From Streptomyces huasconensis (GTDB lineage: Bacteria > Actinomycetota > Actinomycetes > Streptomycetales > Streptomycetaceae), in the NCBI GenBank assembly GCA_004010275.1, contig RBWT01000063.1, forward strand, positions 1 through 40,802: a stretch of DNA of 40,802 nucleotides, read 5' to 3'. Below the pieces are notes generated by a model. That model was given only the letters and a program-made list of their open reading frames with translations, was not told the DNA's origin and did no database searches. Below are positions 19,892-28,262 of the stretch, one piece after another. The first letter of the stretch is position 1, and every line of letters begins with the position of its first letter. Both the position numbers and the translations under genes were made by a program.

Positions 19892-19920
19892 GGCTCGAGC
19901 ACTGTCGGTGCGGCAGCTGG

Positions 19921-19950
19921 GCCGCCGGTCAGCTGGGGCTGACCGGCGGC
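19921..19950. terminator. Bidirectional stem-loop between convergent genes
   Basis: A perfect 13-bp stem GCCGCCGGTCAGC / GCTGACCGGCGGC closes a TGGG loop. It sits between the end of the small gene at 19891 and the stop codon of the convergent secreted-protein gene at 19980. Confidence 0.8.
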
Positions 19951-19979
19951 GCCACCGGCGGGTGTGAGCTGCTGGCTGC

Positions 19980-20384
19980 TCAGTGGAGGCGGGTCCAGGG
20001 CTTGTTGCAGATCAGCTTGTTGCCCGGGCTGACGCAGGAGGTCTCGTACACCTTGCCGTCGGTGGTGATGGCCTTCACCCAGACGCTGTTTCCCTGCTCG
20101 CTGAGGGTGATGTCGCAGGCGCCCGCGGGGTATCCCTTGTTGTCGGACAGCTCCTGCCACCTGATGTTCTTCGCCTTCTTGTCCCAGGCGCCGGCGTAGG
20201 CGTGACCGTCGGAGAGTGCGACGGTGTGCTCCTCGTTCTTGTTGGGGGCGAAGGAGTCGATGGCCTGGCAGTGCGGGCCGTCATGGCGGGGGGCGGCAGC
20301 GGCATGCGCCGGTGCGGTGAGGGCGGCCAGAGCCAGGACGAAGGGGGCCGCGATGCTGAGGGTGCGGCGTGCGTCGGCAGTCAT
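19980..20384 (-). CDS. Small secreted protein of unknown function
   Basis: A 134-residue protein starting at ATG 20384 (MTADARRTLSIAAPF), with AGAGGA a few bases upstream. Residues 1 to about 30 form a classical Sec signal peptide with AHA-type cleavage context. The mature protein of about 100 residues has four cysteines (in GPHCQAID, GACDITL, TSCVSP, LICNKP), suggesting two disulphides. Beta-strand-like segments such as EHTVALSDGHAYAG and VWVKAITTDGKVYE suggest a compact extracellular beta fold. No catalytic motif is visible and I do not recognise the family. It stands alone, convergent with the small gene to its left. Confidence 0.75.
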   Translation of the reverse strand: MTADARRTLSIAAPFVLALAALTAPAHAAAAPRHDGPHCQAIDSFAPNKNEEHTVALSDGHAYAGAWDKKAKNIRWQELSDNKGYPAGACDITLSEQGNSVWVKAITTDGKVYETSCVSPGNKLICNKPWTRLH

Positions 20385-20797
20385 TGTTCCTCTTTGCTGA
20401 TCGGGGTTCGGCCCGGAACCGTCACGGGCTTCCCTCACTCATCGGCGGCCCGGGACACCCACTGAAGACGGCTGACATGGTCCTGCTGCACACGGGTGAC
20501 ACGAGCCACCCGATCGCAGAGGTCGGACACCGGCCCTCGGCTGCCCGCCCCGGGCGGATCGCCACACGATGCCTCGAATTCCCCGACGAGCCTCCTTGGA
20601 TTCGGCACACGTGTCGGCGTGGAAGTCGTTCGCCGGCCGCTGACCACCGGACGCACCGCAGCACATTCGAGCACTCGAATACCGAACACCTGTCGGCTTT
20701 ACGCTTTCCGCCCAGGGGTGTTAAGTGATCGGCACAACCGACGCGGTGCACATTTCGCACTTCAGAATGCCGCGTTTCTGCTACCCGGGGGGGAAGC
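20385..20797. other. Divergent intergenic region of about 410 bp
   Basis: It lies between the minus-strand secreted-protein gene and the plus-strand membrane-protein gene. It should carry promoters for both. Apart from the palindrome at 20665-20680 I see no other feature. Confidence 0.5.
20665..20680. promoter_or_regulatory. 16-bp perfect palindrome, possible operator
   Basis: ATTCGAG-CA-CTCGAAT has 7-bp arms and a 2-nt centre, 118 bp upstream of the membrane protein gene at 20798. It shares TTCGA half-site character with SOS-box-like operators but does not match the actinobacterial LexA consensus. Confidence 0.4.
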
Positions 20798-21493
20798 ATG
20801 GGGTCACCGAAGCCTGCGACGATCATTGTGGTCGTCATTGCGACGGTCGTAGCCGCCATCAGCGGCAGCCTGCTGTCAGACCGCATCGCGCCTTACGTTC
20901 CCGGCGGATACATCACGCTGGGAATCCTGCTCTCCATCACCGTCATCGCAACGCTCTTGATCCTCCTGCTGGGAGGTCACGACTCTCCCGAGAATCTGAG
21001 TGTGATCAGGCGCAGACTGTCCGACACCCTGGGGGTCGTCATCGCGCTTTCCGTTATCGCCGGAGCCTTCTGGGCGTGCGTCCACTACGCACCCGACTGG
21101 GCACGGGCAGCCTTCACCAAGGACACACCACCTCTCAACGGAGAGTGGTCCGGGAAAATGCGCCAGACAGGACACGACAAAAGCATCGAAGCGACCCTGG
21201 AACTCGACACCACATCGAGCGGCGAACTCGACGGCACATTGACCTACGGATCAAAGTGCGCGTGGGCACTCAAGGCAGACGTGCTCTTTCCGGAGTCCGC
21301 GAAAGAAGAAGAAAACATCACCGCGAACAAGGAAAGGGGGCCCTGGCAGTGCCCGGAGGAGCTTTTCGTCGACCTCAGCCTCGACCGCGGCCACCGAATC
21401 AGCGTCAAGGGTTCGGGGCGGGCGTATCAACTTGGACGCCAGTACCAACAGGAGTTGGCGGGAGTACTGAAGCCGTCCGAGGCTCGTGACTGA
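20798..21493 (+). CDS. Hypothetical membrane protein with C-terminal extracytoplasmic domain
   Basis: 231 residues. Start ATG 20798 follows a GGGGGGAAG purine tract. Three hydrophobic segments are clear at about 8-28, 40-60 and 77-97. The remaining 130 residues are hydrophilic and beta-rich (PLNGEWSGKMRQTG, ATLELDTTSSGELDGTLTYG, HRISVKGSGRAYQLG), suggesting a soluble barrel-like domain tethered to the membrane; the NGEWSGK opening recalls lipocalin-like ligand-binding folds, but this is weak. Codon usage, with AAG/GAA-rich stretches near 21300-21340, is less GC-biased than in neighbouring genes, a possible sign of transfer. Function unknown. Confidence 0.8.
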   Translation: MGSPKPATIIVVVIATVVAAISGSLLSDRIAPYVPGGYITLGILLSITVIATLLILLLGGHDSPENLSVIRRRLSDTLGVVIALSVIAGAFWACVHYAPDWARAAFTKDTPPLNGEWSGKMRQTGHDKSIEATLELDTTSSGELDGTLTYGSKCAWALKADVLFPESAKEEENITANKERGPWQCPEELFVDLSLDRGHRISVKGSGRAYQLGRQYQQELAGVLKPSEARD

Positions 21494-21540
21494 ACACCGT
21501 GAGCAGGGGGCGATCGTCCGTAACATCCTCCCGGCGGCGC

Positions 21541-22398
21541 CTACGCCTTGCCCTCACCGTAGAAGCGTACGTAGTCGACCGTCATCCTCGCGGGCGCCGG
21601 AGTGGAGGCGTCGGGAGGGCCTGGCCAGTCGCCTCCGACGGCGACGTTGAGCAGGAGGTGCATGTCCTGCTCGAAGACCCAGTCGCGCTTCGCGGGCAGT
21701 TTCGACGGAGTCAGGGTGAAGTACGGCTTGCCGTCCACGGACCAGGTGATGCGGTGCGGCCGCTTGTCGACGGCGTAGGTGTGGAACGCCCGTGACGCGT
21801 CTGCCGGAAGCGTGGTGGAGCCGCCCATCCCCTTCTCGTTGTAGTAGGTCGGGCCGTGCGCGGTGCCGTACACCGTCCGCGGTTCACCGCCGACCACCTC
21901 GCAGATGTCGATCTCGCCCTGTCCGGGCCACTCGGCTCCGTTGTCCCCCAGCATCCAGATCGCCGGCAGCAGGCCTGTCCCGGTGGGTATCTTGGCGCGG
22001 ACCTCCACGCGTCCGCGGGTGAGCGCGACCTTGCCCTCCGTCGTCAGACGGGCCGAGGTCCATGGGCAGTGCTTCCGTGTGTGGCACGGCAGCTTCGACC
22101 CGGCAGGGGACGGCCGCGCCGAGATCACGAGGTGCCCCGAGCCGTCGAGGGCGGAGTTGGCCGCGTCATCGGTGTAGTACTGCAACTCGTTGTTGCCCCA
22201 CCCCTCGGCGTCCCGGTTCCCGATCTCGGTGTTCCAGAATTTCTCCGAGGGCCGGACAGCCGCGGCCCCGTCGAACTCGGCCCGCCAGAACGGCTTGTTG
22301 CCGGTCGAGGGGGCGTCCCCCTCGACCGGGGCGGAGCCGCAACCGGACAGCAGTCCGCCCAGCGCCAACAGGAGGGCCACACGGGTACGTCGGTTCAT
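21541..22398 (-). CDS. GH16 family beta-glucanase-like lipoprotein
   Basis: 285 residues. ATG 22398 (MNRRTRVALLLALGG) has AGGAG five bases upstream. A lipobox LLSGC with Cys20 predicts export and lipid anchoring outside the membrane. The catalytic signature reads GEIDICEVVG, with Glu162 as nucleophile, Asp164, and Glu167 as acid/base; GWGNNELQYYTD and the late FEQDMHLLLNVAVGGDWPG are typical of laminarinase-type GH16. Likely substrates are beta-1,3 or mixed-linked glucans such as fungal wall glucan. The usual Met in the signature is Cys here. It is convergent with the membrane-protein gene (47 bp apart) and lies 162 bp downstream of the cyclase on the same strand. No carbohydrate-binding module is present. 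Confidence 0.92.
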   Translation of the reverse strand: MNRRTRVALLLALGGLLSGCGSAPVEGDAPSTGNKPFWRAEFDGAAAVRPSEKFWNTEIGNRDAEGWGNNELQYYTDDAANSALDGSGHLVISARPSPAGSKLPCHTRKHCPWTSARLTTEGKVALTRGRVEVRAKIPTGTGLLPAIWMLGDNGAEWPGQGEIDICEVVGGEPRTVYGTAHGPTYYNEKGMGGSTTLPADASRAFHTYAVDKRPHRITWSVDGKPYFTLTPSKLPAKRDWVFEQDMHLLLNVAVGGDWPGPPDASTPAPARMTVDYVRFYGEGKA

Positions 22399-22560
22399 CG
22401 CGCTGCTCCTGAAAGATCGTGCGTACCGCATGAACCTTACAAAACGACGGCGTGAGGGCAGCGGCCCGCCAGTGCGGCGGCCCCGGGGGCGCGTCCAGCC
22501 AGAGGCGGCCGTACGTGCCTCGGACCGGAACGCGGCTGTGGCGGCGCTGGTGCTCAGCCG

Positions 22561-23670
22561 TCAATCGGGGCGCAGGACGTCGTCAAAGGCCGCCAGAGCG
22601 ATGGTGCGTTCCGGCATGGTGGTGAGCGTGGCGGTGCCGCGGCGGGGGCTGAGGACGAAGGAGGGGCGGCCGGGGCTGACCTTCTTGTCCTGCTGCATCA
22701 GCTCCCACATCTGCTCGAAGGAGACGGTGGTCTCCAGACGGACGGGCAGCCCCACCCGGGTGAGGACGTCTCGGGTGTCGCCGACGATGCCGCCGGCGCC
22801 GGTGAGCAGCTCGCAGACGCGGGCCGCGTAGACCATGCCCAGGGCGACGGCCTCGCCGTGGCGCAGGGTGAAGCCGCTCGCGGTCTCGATGGCCTGGCCG
22901 GCGGTGTGGCCGTAGTTGAGGTGCCGGCGTGGGCCACGGTCGGCGACGTCGTCGGCGAGCAGCTGTGCCTTGGCGCGCACGCTCATCTCGATCAGCCGCA
23001 GATACCGCTCGGACTGCTGGGAGACGGTACGGGCCGGGTCGGGCAGGTCATCGAGAATGGCGGGCTCCGCGATGAAGCCGCACTTGATGACCTCGGCGAG
23101 GCCGGAGCGCAGCTCGCGCGCGGGCAGGCTGGGCAGGACCGTGTCGTCGGCCAGGACGCGTTCAGGCTGGTGGAAGGTGCCGACCAGGTTCTTGCCCGAG
23201 GAGAGGTTGATGCCGGTCTTGCCACCGATGGCCGCGTCCACCAGGGCCAGCAACGTCGTCGGCGCATGCACCAGGCGGGCGCCGCGCTTCCACGTGCCGG
23301 CGACGAAACCGGCCAGGTCGGTGACGGTCCCGCCGCCCAGGGCGATGACCAGGTCGCCGCGCGTGAACTGCGCCTGGGCCAGCGCCTGGTAGCAGCGGTC
23401 CACGACTCCCAGGGTCTTCGCGTCCTCCCCGTCGGGGACCTCGACCACGATGTGCCGGGGCCCTGCCTGCGCGATGGCCCGCAGGACTTCGGGGAACAGG
23501 GCCGCGACCGGGCGGCTGGTGATCACCGCAACGGTCCGGGCGTCGCCGACGGCCTCCCGCCACGTCCGGGTGCGGCCCAGCTGCCCGGAGGCGAACGTGA
23601 AGGGGTACGTGATGCTTCCGGCCCTGACCACGACGGTTCTCGGTGCCGGCCGAGCGGGTTCCTCCGCCAT
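22561..23670 (-). CDS. Dehydroquinate synthase-like sugar phosphate cyclase
   Basis: 369 residues from ATG 23670 (MAEEPARPAPRTVVV); AGAAGG lies about 10 nt upstream. The Rossmann/NAD part shows GGGTVTDLAGFVAGTW and PTTLLALVDAAIGGKTG. Metal and active-site residues align with 3-dehydroquinate synthase: Glu193, Lys196, Asn252, His255 and His271. The family motif NxGHTxGHAIE reads NYGHTAGQAIE, so the residue matching A. nidulans DHQS His275 is Gln259. No aroC, aroK or aroQ gene is nearby; it sits between GH16 and GH85 genes. It could be a shikimate-pathway paralogue (aroB-like), an aminoDHQ synthase, or a cyclase making a C7 or inosose unit for a secondary metabolite. Confidence 0.88.
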   Translation of the reverse strand: MAEEPARPAPRTVVVRAGSITYPFTFASGQLGRTRTWREAVGDARTVAVITSRPVAALFPEVLRAIAQAGPRHIVVEVPDGEDAKTLGVVDRCYQALAQAQFTRGDLVIALGGGTVTDLAGFVAGTWKRGARLVHAPTTLLALVDAAIGGKTGINLSSGKNLVGTFHQPERVLADDTVLPSLPARELRSGLAEVIKCGFIAEPAILDDLPDPARTVSQQSERYLRLIEMSVRAKAQLLADDVADRGPRRHLNYGHTAGQAIETASGFTLRHGEAVALGMVYAARVCELLTGAGGIVGDTRDVLTRVGLPVRLETTVSFEQMWELMQQDKKVSPGRPSFVLSPRRGTATLTTMPERTIALAAFDDVLRPD

Positions 23671-23800
23671 CTGGAGCACGCCTTCTGTAGTGCCGTTTCC
23701 CCCAGTGCACCGCGGCGGGCGGTGCGCAGCACGTCGTACTGAGCCGTCCGGCGGTGCCACCAGGGACGGGGCCTCACACCCCCGCAAGGAAAGAGGAACC

Positions 23801-25771
23801 ATGAACTCCACCCTCCCTCCCGGCTCCAAGGACAGGCCCCCGTACGTCCCGCACTGGCATCCCGGTGTCACTGATCTGCCCAACGGTTCCACGAGCATCC
23901 TGGACTGGTCCGCAGCCACGGATGTCAACGCGCCCTTCAACCGCAGCCGCGTTCCGCTGAGACCGCGTACGTACAAGGCGGAGTTGCGCGCCAACAGCAA
24001 GGCTCGCGCGTCCGAGGGCCGGATCATGTCGTGCGCGGAGTTCTGGGACACCCGGCGGAACCCGTCCCAGGGCGTGGCGGACCACCGCTACTACGCCTTC
24101 AGTCACTGGCAGTACGTGGACGTGCTGGTGTTCTGGGCCGGAGTCGCCGACGCGGGACTGATCTGCCCGCCCAACGGGCACATCACCGACGCCGCCCACC
24201 GCAACGGCGTCAAGGTCTACGGCAGCGTCTTCTTCCCGCCCACCGACTACGGCGGCAACCCCGCGTGGGTCAAGGACTTCGTACAGCCGGGGGCCAGCAC
24301 GGGTGACGAACGCTATCCGGTGGCCGACAAACTGATCGAAGCCGCCCGGTACTTCGGTTTCGACGGCTGGTTCATCAACTAGGAGACACCCACCGACGCG
24401 GAGACGGAAGCTCGGCTGCGCGCCGTTCTCGCCTATGCGCGCGCCCGCTCCGACATCGAATTCACTTGGTACGAGGCCTTCCGGCGCAAGCTGACCGACA
24501 GCGGTCCCACCCGGAACGAGTTCTACCTTCAGGACGGGAAGAGGAAGGTGTGCGACTCGATCTTCATCGGCTACGGATGGGGCAGCGGCGACATCAAGGA
24601 TTCCATCGCCACGGTCGAGAAGATCAAACGGGACCGCTACGACGTGTACTACGGCCTGGAGCTCGTCCGCCACGTCCCCGACAACCCGGGCCTGGCCCGG
24701 CTGGTCTGCCCCGCGGCCGCCAAGCACCAGGGCTCCCTGGCCCTGTACGCCGCGCACACCGTCTCCAACCAGCCCAAGGAACCCAAGGACAGCTGGCTCG
24801 GGCACTTCTACCGTGCCGAGGCCGACTACTGGACCGGCCCCTGACACGACCCCTCGGACACCGGCTGGCCGGGCATCGCCGCCCACATCGCGGAACGCAC
24901 CACCGTCACGTCCCTGCCGTTCGTCTCCCACTTCAACGCCGGGCACGGAACGGCCCACCACCATGCCGGGAACCCGACGCGCAAGGGCGGGGACGGCTGG
25001 GCCAACCTGTCCTTGCAGGACGTCCTGCCCACCTACCGGTGGATCACCCGCTCCACCGGCAACTCCCGCATGGCCGCTTCCCTGTGCTTCGAGGAGGCAT
25101 GGGAGGGCGGCTCCTGCCTGCGCCTGGCCGGCGCCCTGGCCCCCGGCCATGAGTCGGCCGTGCGGCTGTACCAGACCAGACTGACCGCCCCGGCCGGCAC
25201 GCACCTGACCGTACGGGCCAAGACCCCCTCCGACATCCACTTCGGCTTCAACGCCCTCGTCGCGCTCGACGACCAGCCGCACACCCTGGTACCCGTGCCC
25301 CTGAACACCACCGACACCAGCGGCTGGAAGACCTACACCGCGGCCCTTCCCGAAGGCGGCGCCGGGACCCTTGTCCAGCTCGGTCTCCAGCTCAGGCTGG
25401 GGCCTTCCGCGAAGACCGACCTCGCCTACGACGTCCGGATCGGCCAACTCGCCGTGCGCACCACCCCGTTCACCGCGCCGGCCGCGCCCACCGGCCTCAC
25501 CGTCGACCACGTCACCCCTCTCCCCTCCACCCGCAAAGCCCTGCGCCTGGCGTGGACACCCCCCTCCCCCGACGACACGGTCCACCACTACGAGATCCTC
25601 CGTGGCACCACCGGGCCCCTCACCCACCTCGGCGCCACCCCCGGCACCGTCCATTACGTCGCCCAGCTCGACAAGGAGAACGACGCCACGACCACTACGC
25701 TCACCGTCACCTCCGTCGGCGTGGACGGCACCCACAGCACCACCGGAGCCACCACCACCGTCACCTGGTGA
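23801..25771 (+). pseudogene. GH85 endo-beta-N-acetylglucosaminidase reading frame with two in-frame stop codons
   Basis: ATG 23801 has AAGGAAAGAGG upstream. A single frame of 657 codons runs to 25771, broken only by TAG at 24380-24382 (codon 194) and TGA at 24842-24844 (codon 348). The N-terminal part (PPYVPHWHPG, PFNRSRVPL, VDVLVFWAG, GVKVYGSVFFPP, YFGFDGWFIN) is typical of GH85, which cleaves the chitobiose core of N-glycans using an Asn-x-Glu pair. Here the pair is Asn193-stop-Glu195, so the amber codon replaces the middle residue of the catalytic motif. Downstream are the rest of the barrel, a beta-sandwich region and a C-terminal fibronectin III-like domain (APTGLTVDHV ... VTSVGVDGTHS). 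No signal peptide is apparent. Both stops could arise from C-to-T changes (CAG to TAG; CGA to TGA). Recent inactivation or sequence error is likeliest. Confidence 0.85.
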
Positions 25772-25805
25772 GCACGCCGCTGTCGGGACGGCCGACGTCC
25801 GCCAT

Positions 25806-25857
25806 GCCGGGACGAAGGTGACTGCCGTCACGCCGGGATGAGGGTGACTGTCGTCAC
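25806..25857. repeat. Two tandem 26-bp repeats, each with a GTGAC-N4-GTCAC dyad
   Basis: Copies at 25806-25831 and 25832-25857 differ at three positions. Each contains a small inverted repeat, GTGAC-TGCC-GTCAC in the first and GTGAC-TGTC-GTCAC in the second; the differences largely spare the dyad arms. The pair lies between the GH85 stop and the phosphatase start at 25987, where a promoter is expected. The half-sites recall GTGA...TCAC-type actinomycete regulator boxes such as those reported for BldD, but the match is loose. Confidence 0.55.
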
Positions 25858-25986
25858 CGGGGGGCCTCAGGAGTCCCCTGCCACCCCGTCCGGCTCATGC
25901 CGGCAATTGGCGTTCGGACCCATGTTCTGCCTACGGTGCGTCGGTCCTGCTGCCCGCGGCGGCCCGTTCGACGGAGAGGAAAGCCG

Positions 25987-27468
25987 ATGACCGCACAGGC
26001 TTCGGCGGCCGAACCGGCACCCGGGCGGAGCCCCGAGCTGGCCATCGACCCGGATGTGGAGGTGGCCCGCCTCACGGCGGTACGCCGCTACGACATCCTC
26101 GACACACCGCCCGACGGCGCCTTCGACCGGATCGCGGCGCTGGCCGCCCGCCTCTTCGACGTCCCGGTGGCGACGGTCACGATCGTCGACAGCGACCGCA
26201 TCTGGTTCAAGGCGGCCCACGGTCTCGACGGCGTCGAGGAAATCGGCCGCGACCCGGGACTGTGCGGCTCGGCGATCTTGCGCGACGACGCACTGGTGAT
26301 ACCCGACACCCTGCGCGACCCGGTCGCCGCGGACAACCCGCTGGTCGCCGGAGAAATGGGGGTGCGCTTCTACGCGGCCGCACCCATCACCACCCCCGAC
26401 GGCCACCGGCTGGGCACCGTCAACGTCCTCGACACCCGGCCACGCTCCATCACCCAGGAGGACATCGCCACCCTGTACGACCTGGCCGCGATCGTCATGG
26501 ACGAGATGGAACTGCGGCTGTCGGCACTGCGGGGCCTGCGCGACGAGCAGGAGCGGCGGGCCCTGGAGAGCTGGCACGCCGAAATCGAGCGAGCGCGTGC
26601 CGAGGCGGAACGTGCGGCGCGGGAGCAGGCGGAGAAGGACAAGGCCGCCATCGCGGCGTTCGCCTCCACGCTCCAGCGCACGCTGCTGCCTCCGGCGCTT
26701 CCCGTGGTCCCCGGGCTGGAGCTGGGCTGCCACTACCGCACCGCCTCCGTTCACGATGTCGGCGGTGACTTCTACGACGTCTTCCCCGTCGACCAGGGCC
26801 GGTGGGCGTTCTTCCTGGGCGACGTGTGCGGCAAGGGCCCCGAAGCGGCGACCGTCACCGCGCTGGCCCGCCACACCCTGCGCGCGGCGGCCCAGATCGA
26901 CCCGGACCCGGTCACCGTCCTGAGCACGCTCAACACCGTCCTGCTCAGCGACGTCGCCGCCGGGAGCCGCTTTTGCACCGCCCTCTTCGGACTCCTCACA
27001 CCACAGCGGGACGGCGGCTTCACCGTGACCGTCGCCACCGGCGGCCACCCACCGGCATACCACGTACGCCCCGACGACAGCGGCTCCGTATGGGTCAAGA
27101 CGGTACGTCCCAAGGGCGGCATGCTCATCGGCGCCTTCCCCGAGGCCAACTTCGCCCAGAGCACCTTCCCGCTGTCCCCCGGAGAGGGCCTGTTCCTCTA
27201 CACCGACGGGCTCACCGAAGCCCGTACCGCCCAGGGAGCCATGCTCGGTGAAGACGGCCTGACCGGCTTCCTCCACCAGCGCACCCGCCCGCTGACCGCC
27301 ACCGCCCTGGTCGAGGACACCGTCACACTCCTGAACGCGCTGCCCGAGGGAGTCGGTGACGATGTGGCCCTGCTGACCCTGTCCGTACCCGACCCCGCGA
27401 CCGCACCCGAGAGCGGTGTCGCGACCACCACCCACACCACCGCCACACCCGAACACTTCGGCCAGTAG
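25987..27468 (+). CDS. GAF domain-containing SpoIIE/RsbU-type PP2C serine phosphatase
   Basis: 493 residues; ATG 25987 follows GGAGAGGAAAG. A GAF sensor domain spans about 43-180 (LARLFDVPVATVTIVD ... GVRFYAAAPITTPDGHRLGT). An Arg/Glu/Ala-rich coiled coil at about 180-222 links it to the phosphatase domain (about 228-480), which opens with the signature LQRTLLPPALP and has metal-binding VGGDFYDVF, GDVCGKGPEAA and TDGLTEAR. Such enzymes dephosphorylate STAS anti-anti-sigma factors in partner-switching cascades, thereby releasing sigma factors. The next gene codes for a STAS protein and overlaps or touches this stop codon, so the two are probably partners. No RsbW-type kinase domain is fused or adjacent. 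Confidence 0.95.
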   Translation: MTAQASAAEPAPGRSPELAIDPDVEVARLTAVRRYDILDTPPDGAFDRIAALAARLFDVPVATVTIVDSDRIWFKAAHGLDGVEEIGRDPGLCGSAILRDDALVIPDTLRDPVAADNPLVAGEMGVRFYAAAPITTPDGHRLGTVNVLDTRPRSITQEDIATLYDLAAIVMDEMELRLSALRGLRDEQERRALESWHAEIERARAEAERAAREQAEKDKAAIAAFASTLQRTLLPPALPVVPGLELGCHYRTASVHDVGGDFYDVFPVDQGRWAFFLGDVCGKGPEAATVTALARHTLRAAAQIDPDPVTVLSTLNTVLLSDVAAGSRFCTALFGLLTPQRDGGFTVTVATGGHPPAYHVRPDDSGSVWVKTVRPKGGMLIGAFPEANFAQSTFPLSPGEGLFLYTDGLTEARTAQGAMLGEDGLTGFLHQRTRPLTATALVEDTVTLLNALPEGVGDDVALLTLSVPDPATAPESGVATTTHTTATPEHFGQ

Positions 27469-27470
27469 TG

Positions 27471-27857
27471 ATGACCGACGTGACCCACACGCTCCACCTG
27501 ACCGCCCGATACCCCCATGAGCACCTCATCGTCGTGACGGTCGTCGGGAACATCGACCTACAGACCGCCCCTGCGCTGCGCGCCCGTACCGCGGAGATCA
27601 TGCGGCAGGAGCCCTGTCATGTGGTCCTGGACCTGGCGCAGGTCGGCTTCTGTGACTCCTCCGGTCTCAGCGCGCTCATCGGAATCTGGCACGCAGCCCA
27701 GGCCGCGGGCGGCTCACTCGGCCTCGCCGACGTACCCGACCGCCTGCTGCGCATGCTCGCCGTCACCGGCATCGACTCATTCCTGACCGTCCACACGACG
27801 GCTGCCGACGCGGTCACCGCCATCACGGCCAGCCGACCCGCCCCCCTCAAGAGCTAG
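27471..27857 (+). CDS. STAS-domain anti-sigma factor antagonist
   Basis: 128 residues from ATG 27471; a GTG at 27468 overlapping the phosphatase stop (TAGTG) is an alternative start one codon upstream. The fold-defining stretch VVTVVGNIDLQTAPALRA and the phosphorylation site FCDSSGLSALIG are clear, with the acceptor serine in DSSGL. The protein would bind an RsbW-like kinase when dephosphorylated. Translational coupling to the phosphatase suggests it is the direct substrate. The cognate anti-sigma and sigma factors are not in this window. Confidence 0.93.
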   Translation: MTDVTHTLHLTARYPHEHLIVVTVVGNIDLQTAPALRARTAEIMRQEPCHVVLDLAQVGFCDSSGLSALIGIWHAAQAAGGSLGLADVPDRLLRMLAVTGIDSFLTVHTTAADAVTAITASRPAPLKS

Positions 27858-27935
27858 ATACGGCCGATGCGGGCGCCGACGGCACTGCACGTCACGCCCA
27901 CACCCGCATCCGAGGCTCCGCCCCTGTTCCACCCG

Positions 27936-28163
27936 TCAGGAGCCGCTCCCCTTCCTGCGCAGGGCCTGCGGCTTGTGGACGGCGCTGCGGCCGGACTTCT
28001 CGCTCTCCACCTCGTACTGCGGGTCTTCCTTCGAGGCGTCGACGGTGCGTCCTGCCGCCTCGGCGCGTTCCGTGATCCTCTTCTTCACCTTCCCCGAAAC
28101 GGTCTGACCGTGACTGTTCCAGGAGACGCGATCGCCCTTCTTGAACTTCTCACCCTTCGCCAC
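27936..28163 (-). CDS. DUF2945 (Hva1/TUDOR-like) small protein
   Basis: 75 residues. GTG 28163 (VAKGEKFKKGDRVSW) is chosen because AGGTGG precedes it; the longer frame upstream has no conserved sequence. KGDRVSWNSHGQTVSGKVKKRIT and the later EDPQYEVESEKSGRSAVHKPQALR match the DUF2945 family, small basic proteins with a Tudor/SH3-like beta fold and unknown role. It is convergent with the STAS gene, with 78 bp between them. Cytoplasmic, possibly nucleic-acid- or stress-related; this is family-level inference only. Confidence 0.85.
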   Translation of the reverse strand: MAKGEKFKKGDRVSWNSHGQTVSGKVKKRITERAEAAGRTVDASKEDPQYEVESEKSGRSAVHKPQALRRKGSGS

Positions 28164-28262
28164 GATCCACCTGCCTTCACTCGGCTCCCCGGCACACCTG
28201 ATCCCCACTCTCCCGCTACTCGCGGCCGGTCGCATTCCGGTGGCCCCCCTGAGCGGAGGCGG

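Noticed and set aside
24380..24382. Amber codon read as pyrrolysine or another recoded residue
   Set aside because: No pyl genes or recoding element are visible, streptomycetes are not known to use pyrrolysine, and a second stop (TGA) follows; a nonsense mutation or sequence error is simpler.
23774..25831. Minus-strand open frame of 685 codons opposite the GH85 gene
   Set aside because: Its Gly/Val-rich composition is a codon shadow, while the plus strand has clear GH85 and fibronectin-like sequence despite two stop codons.
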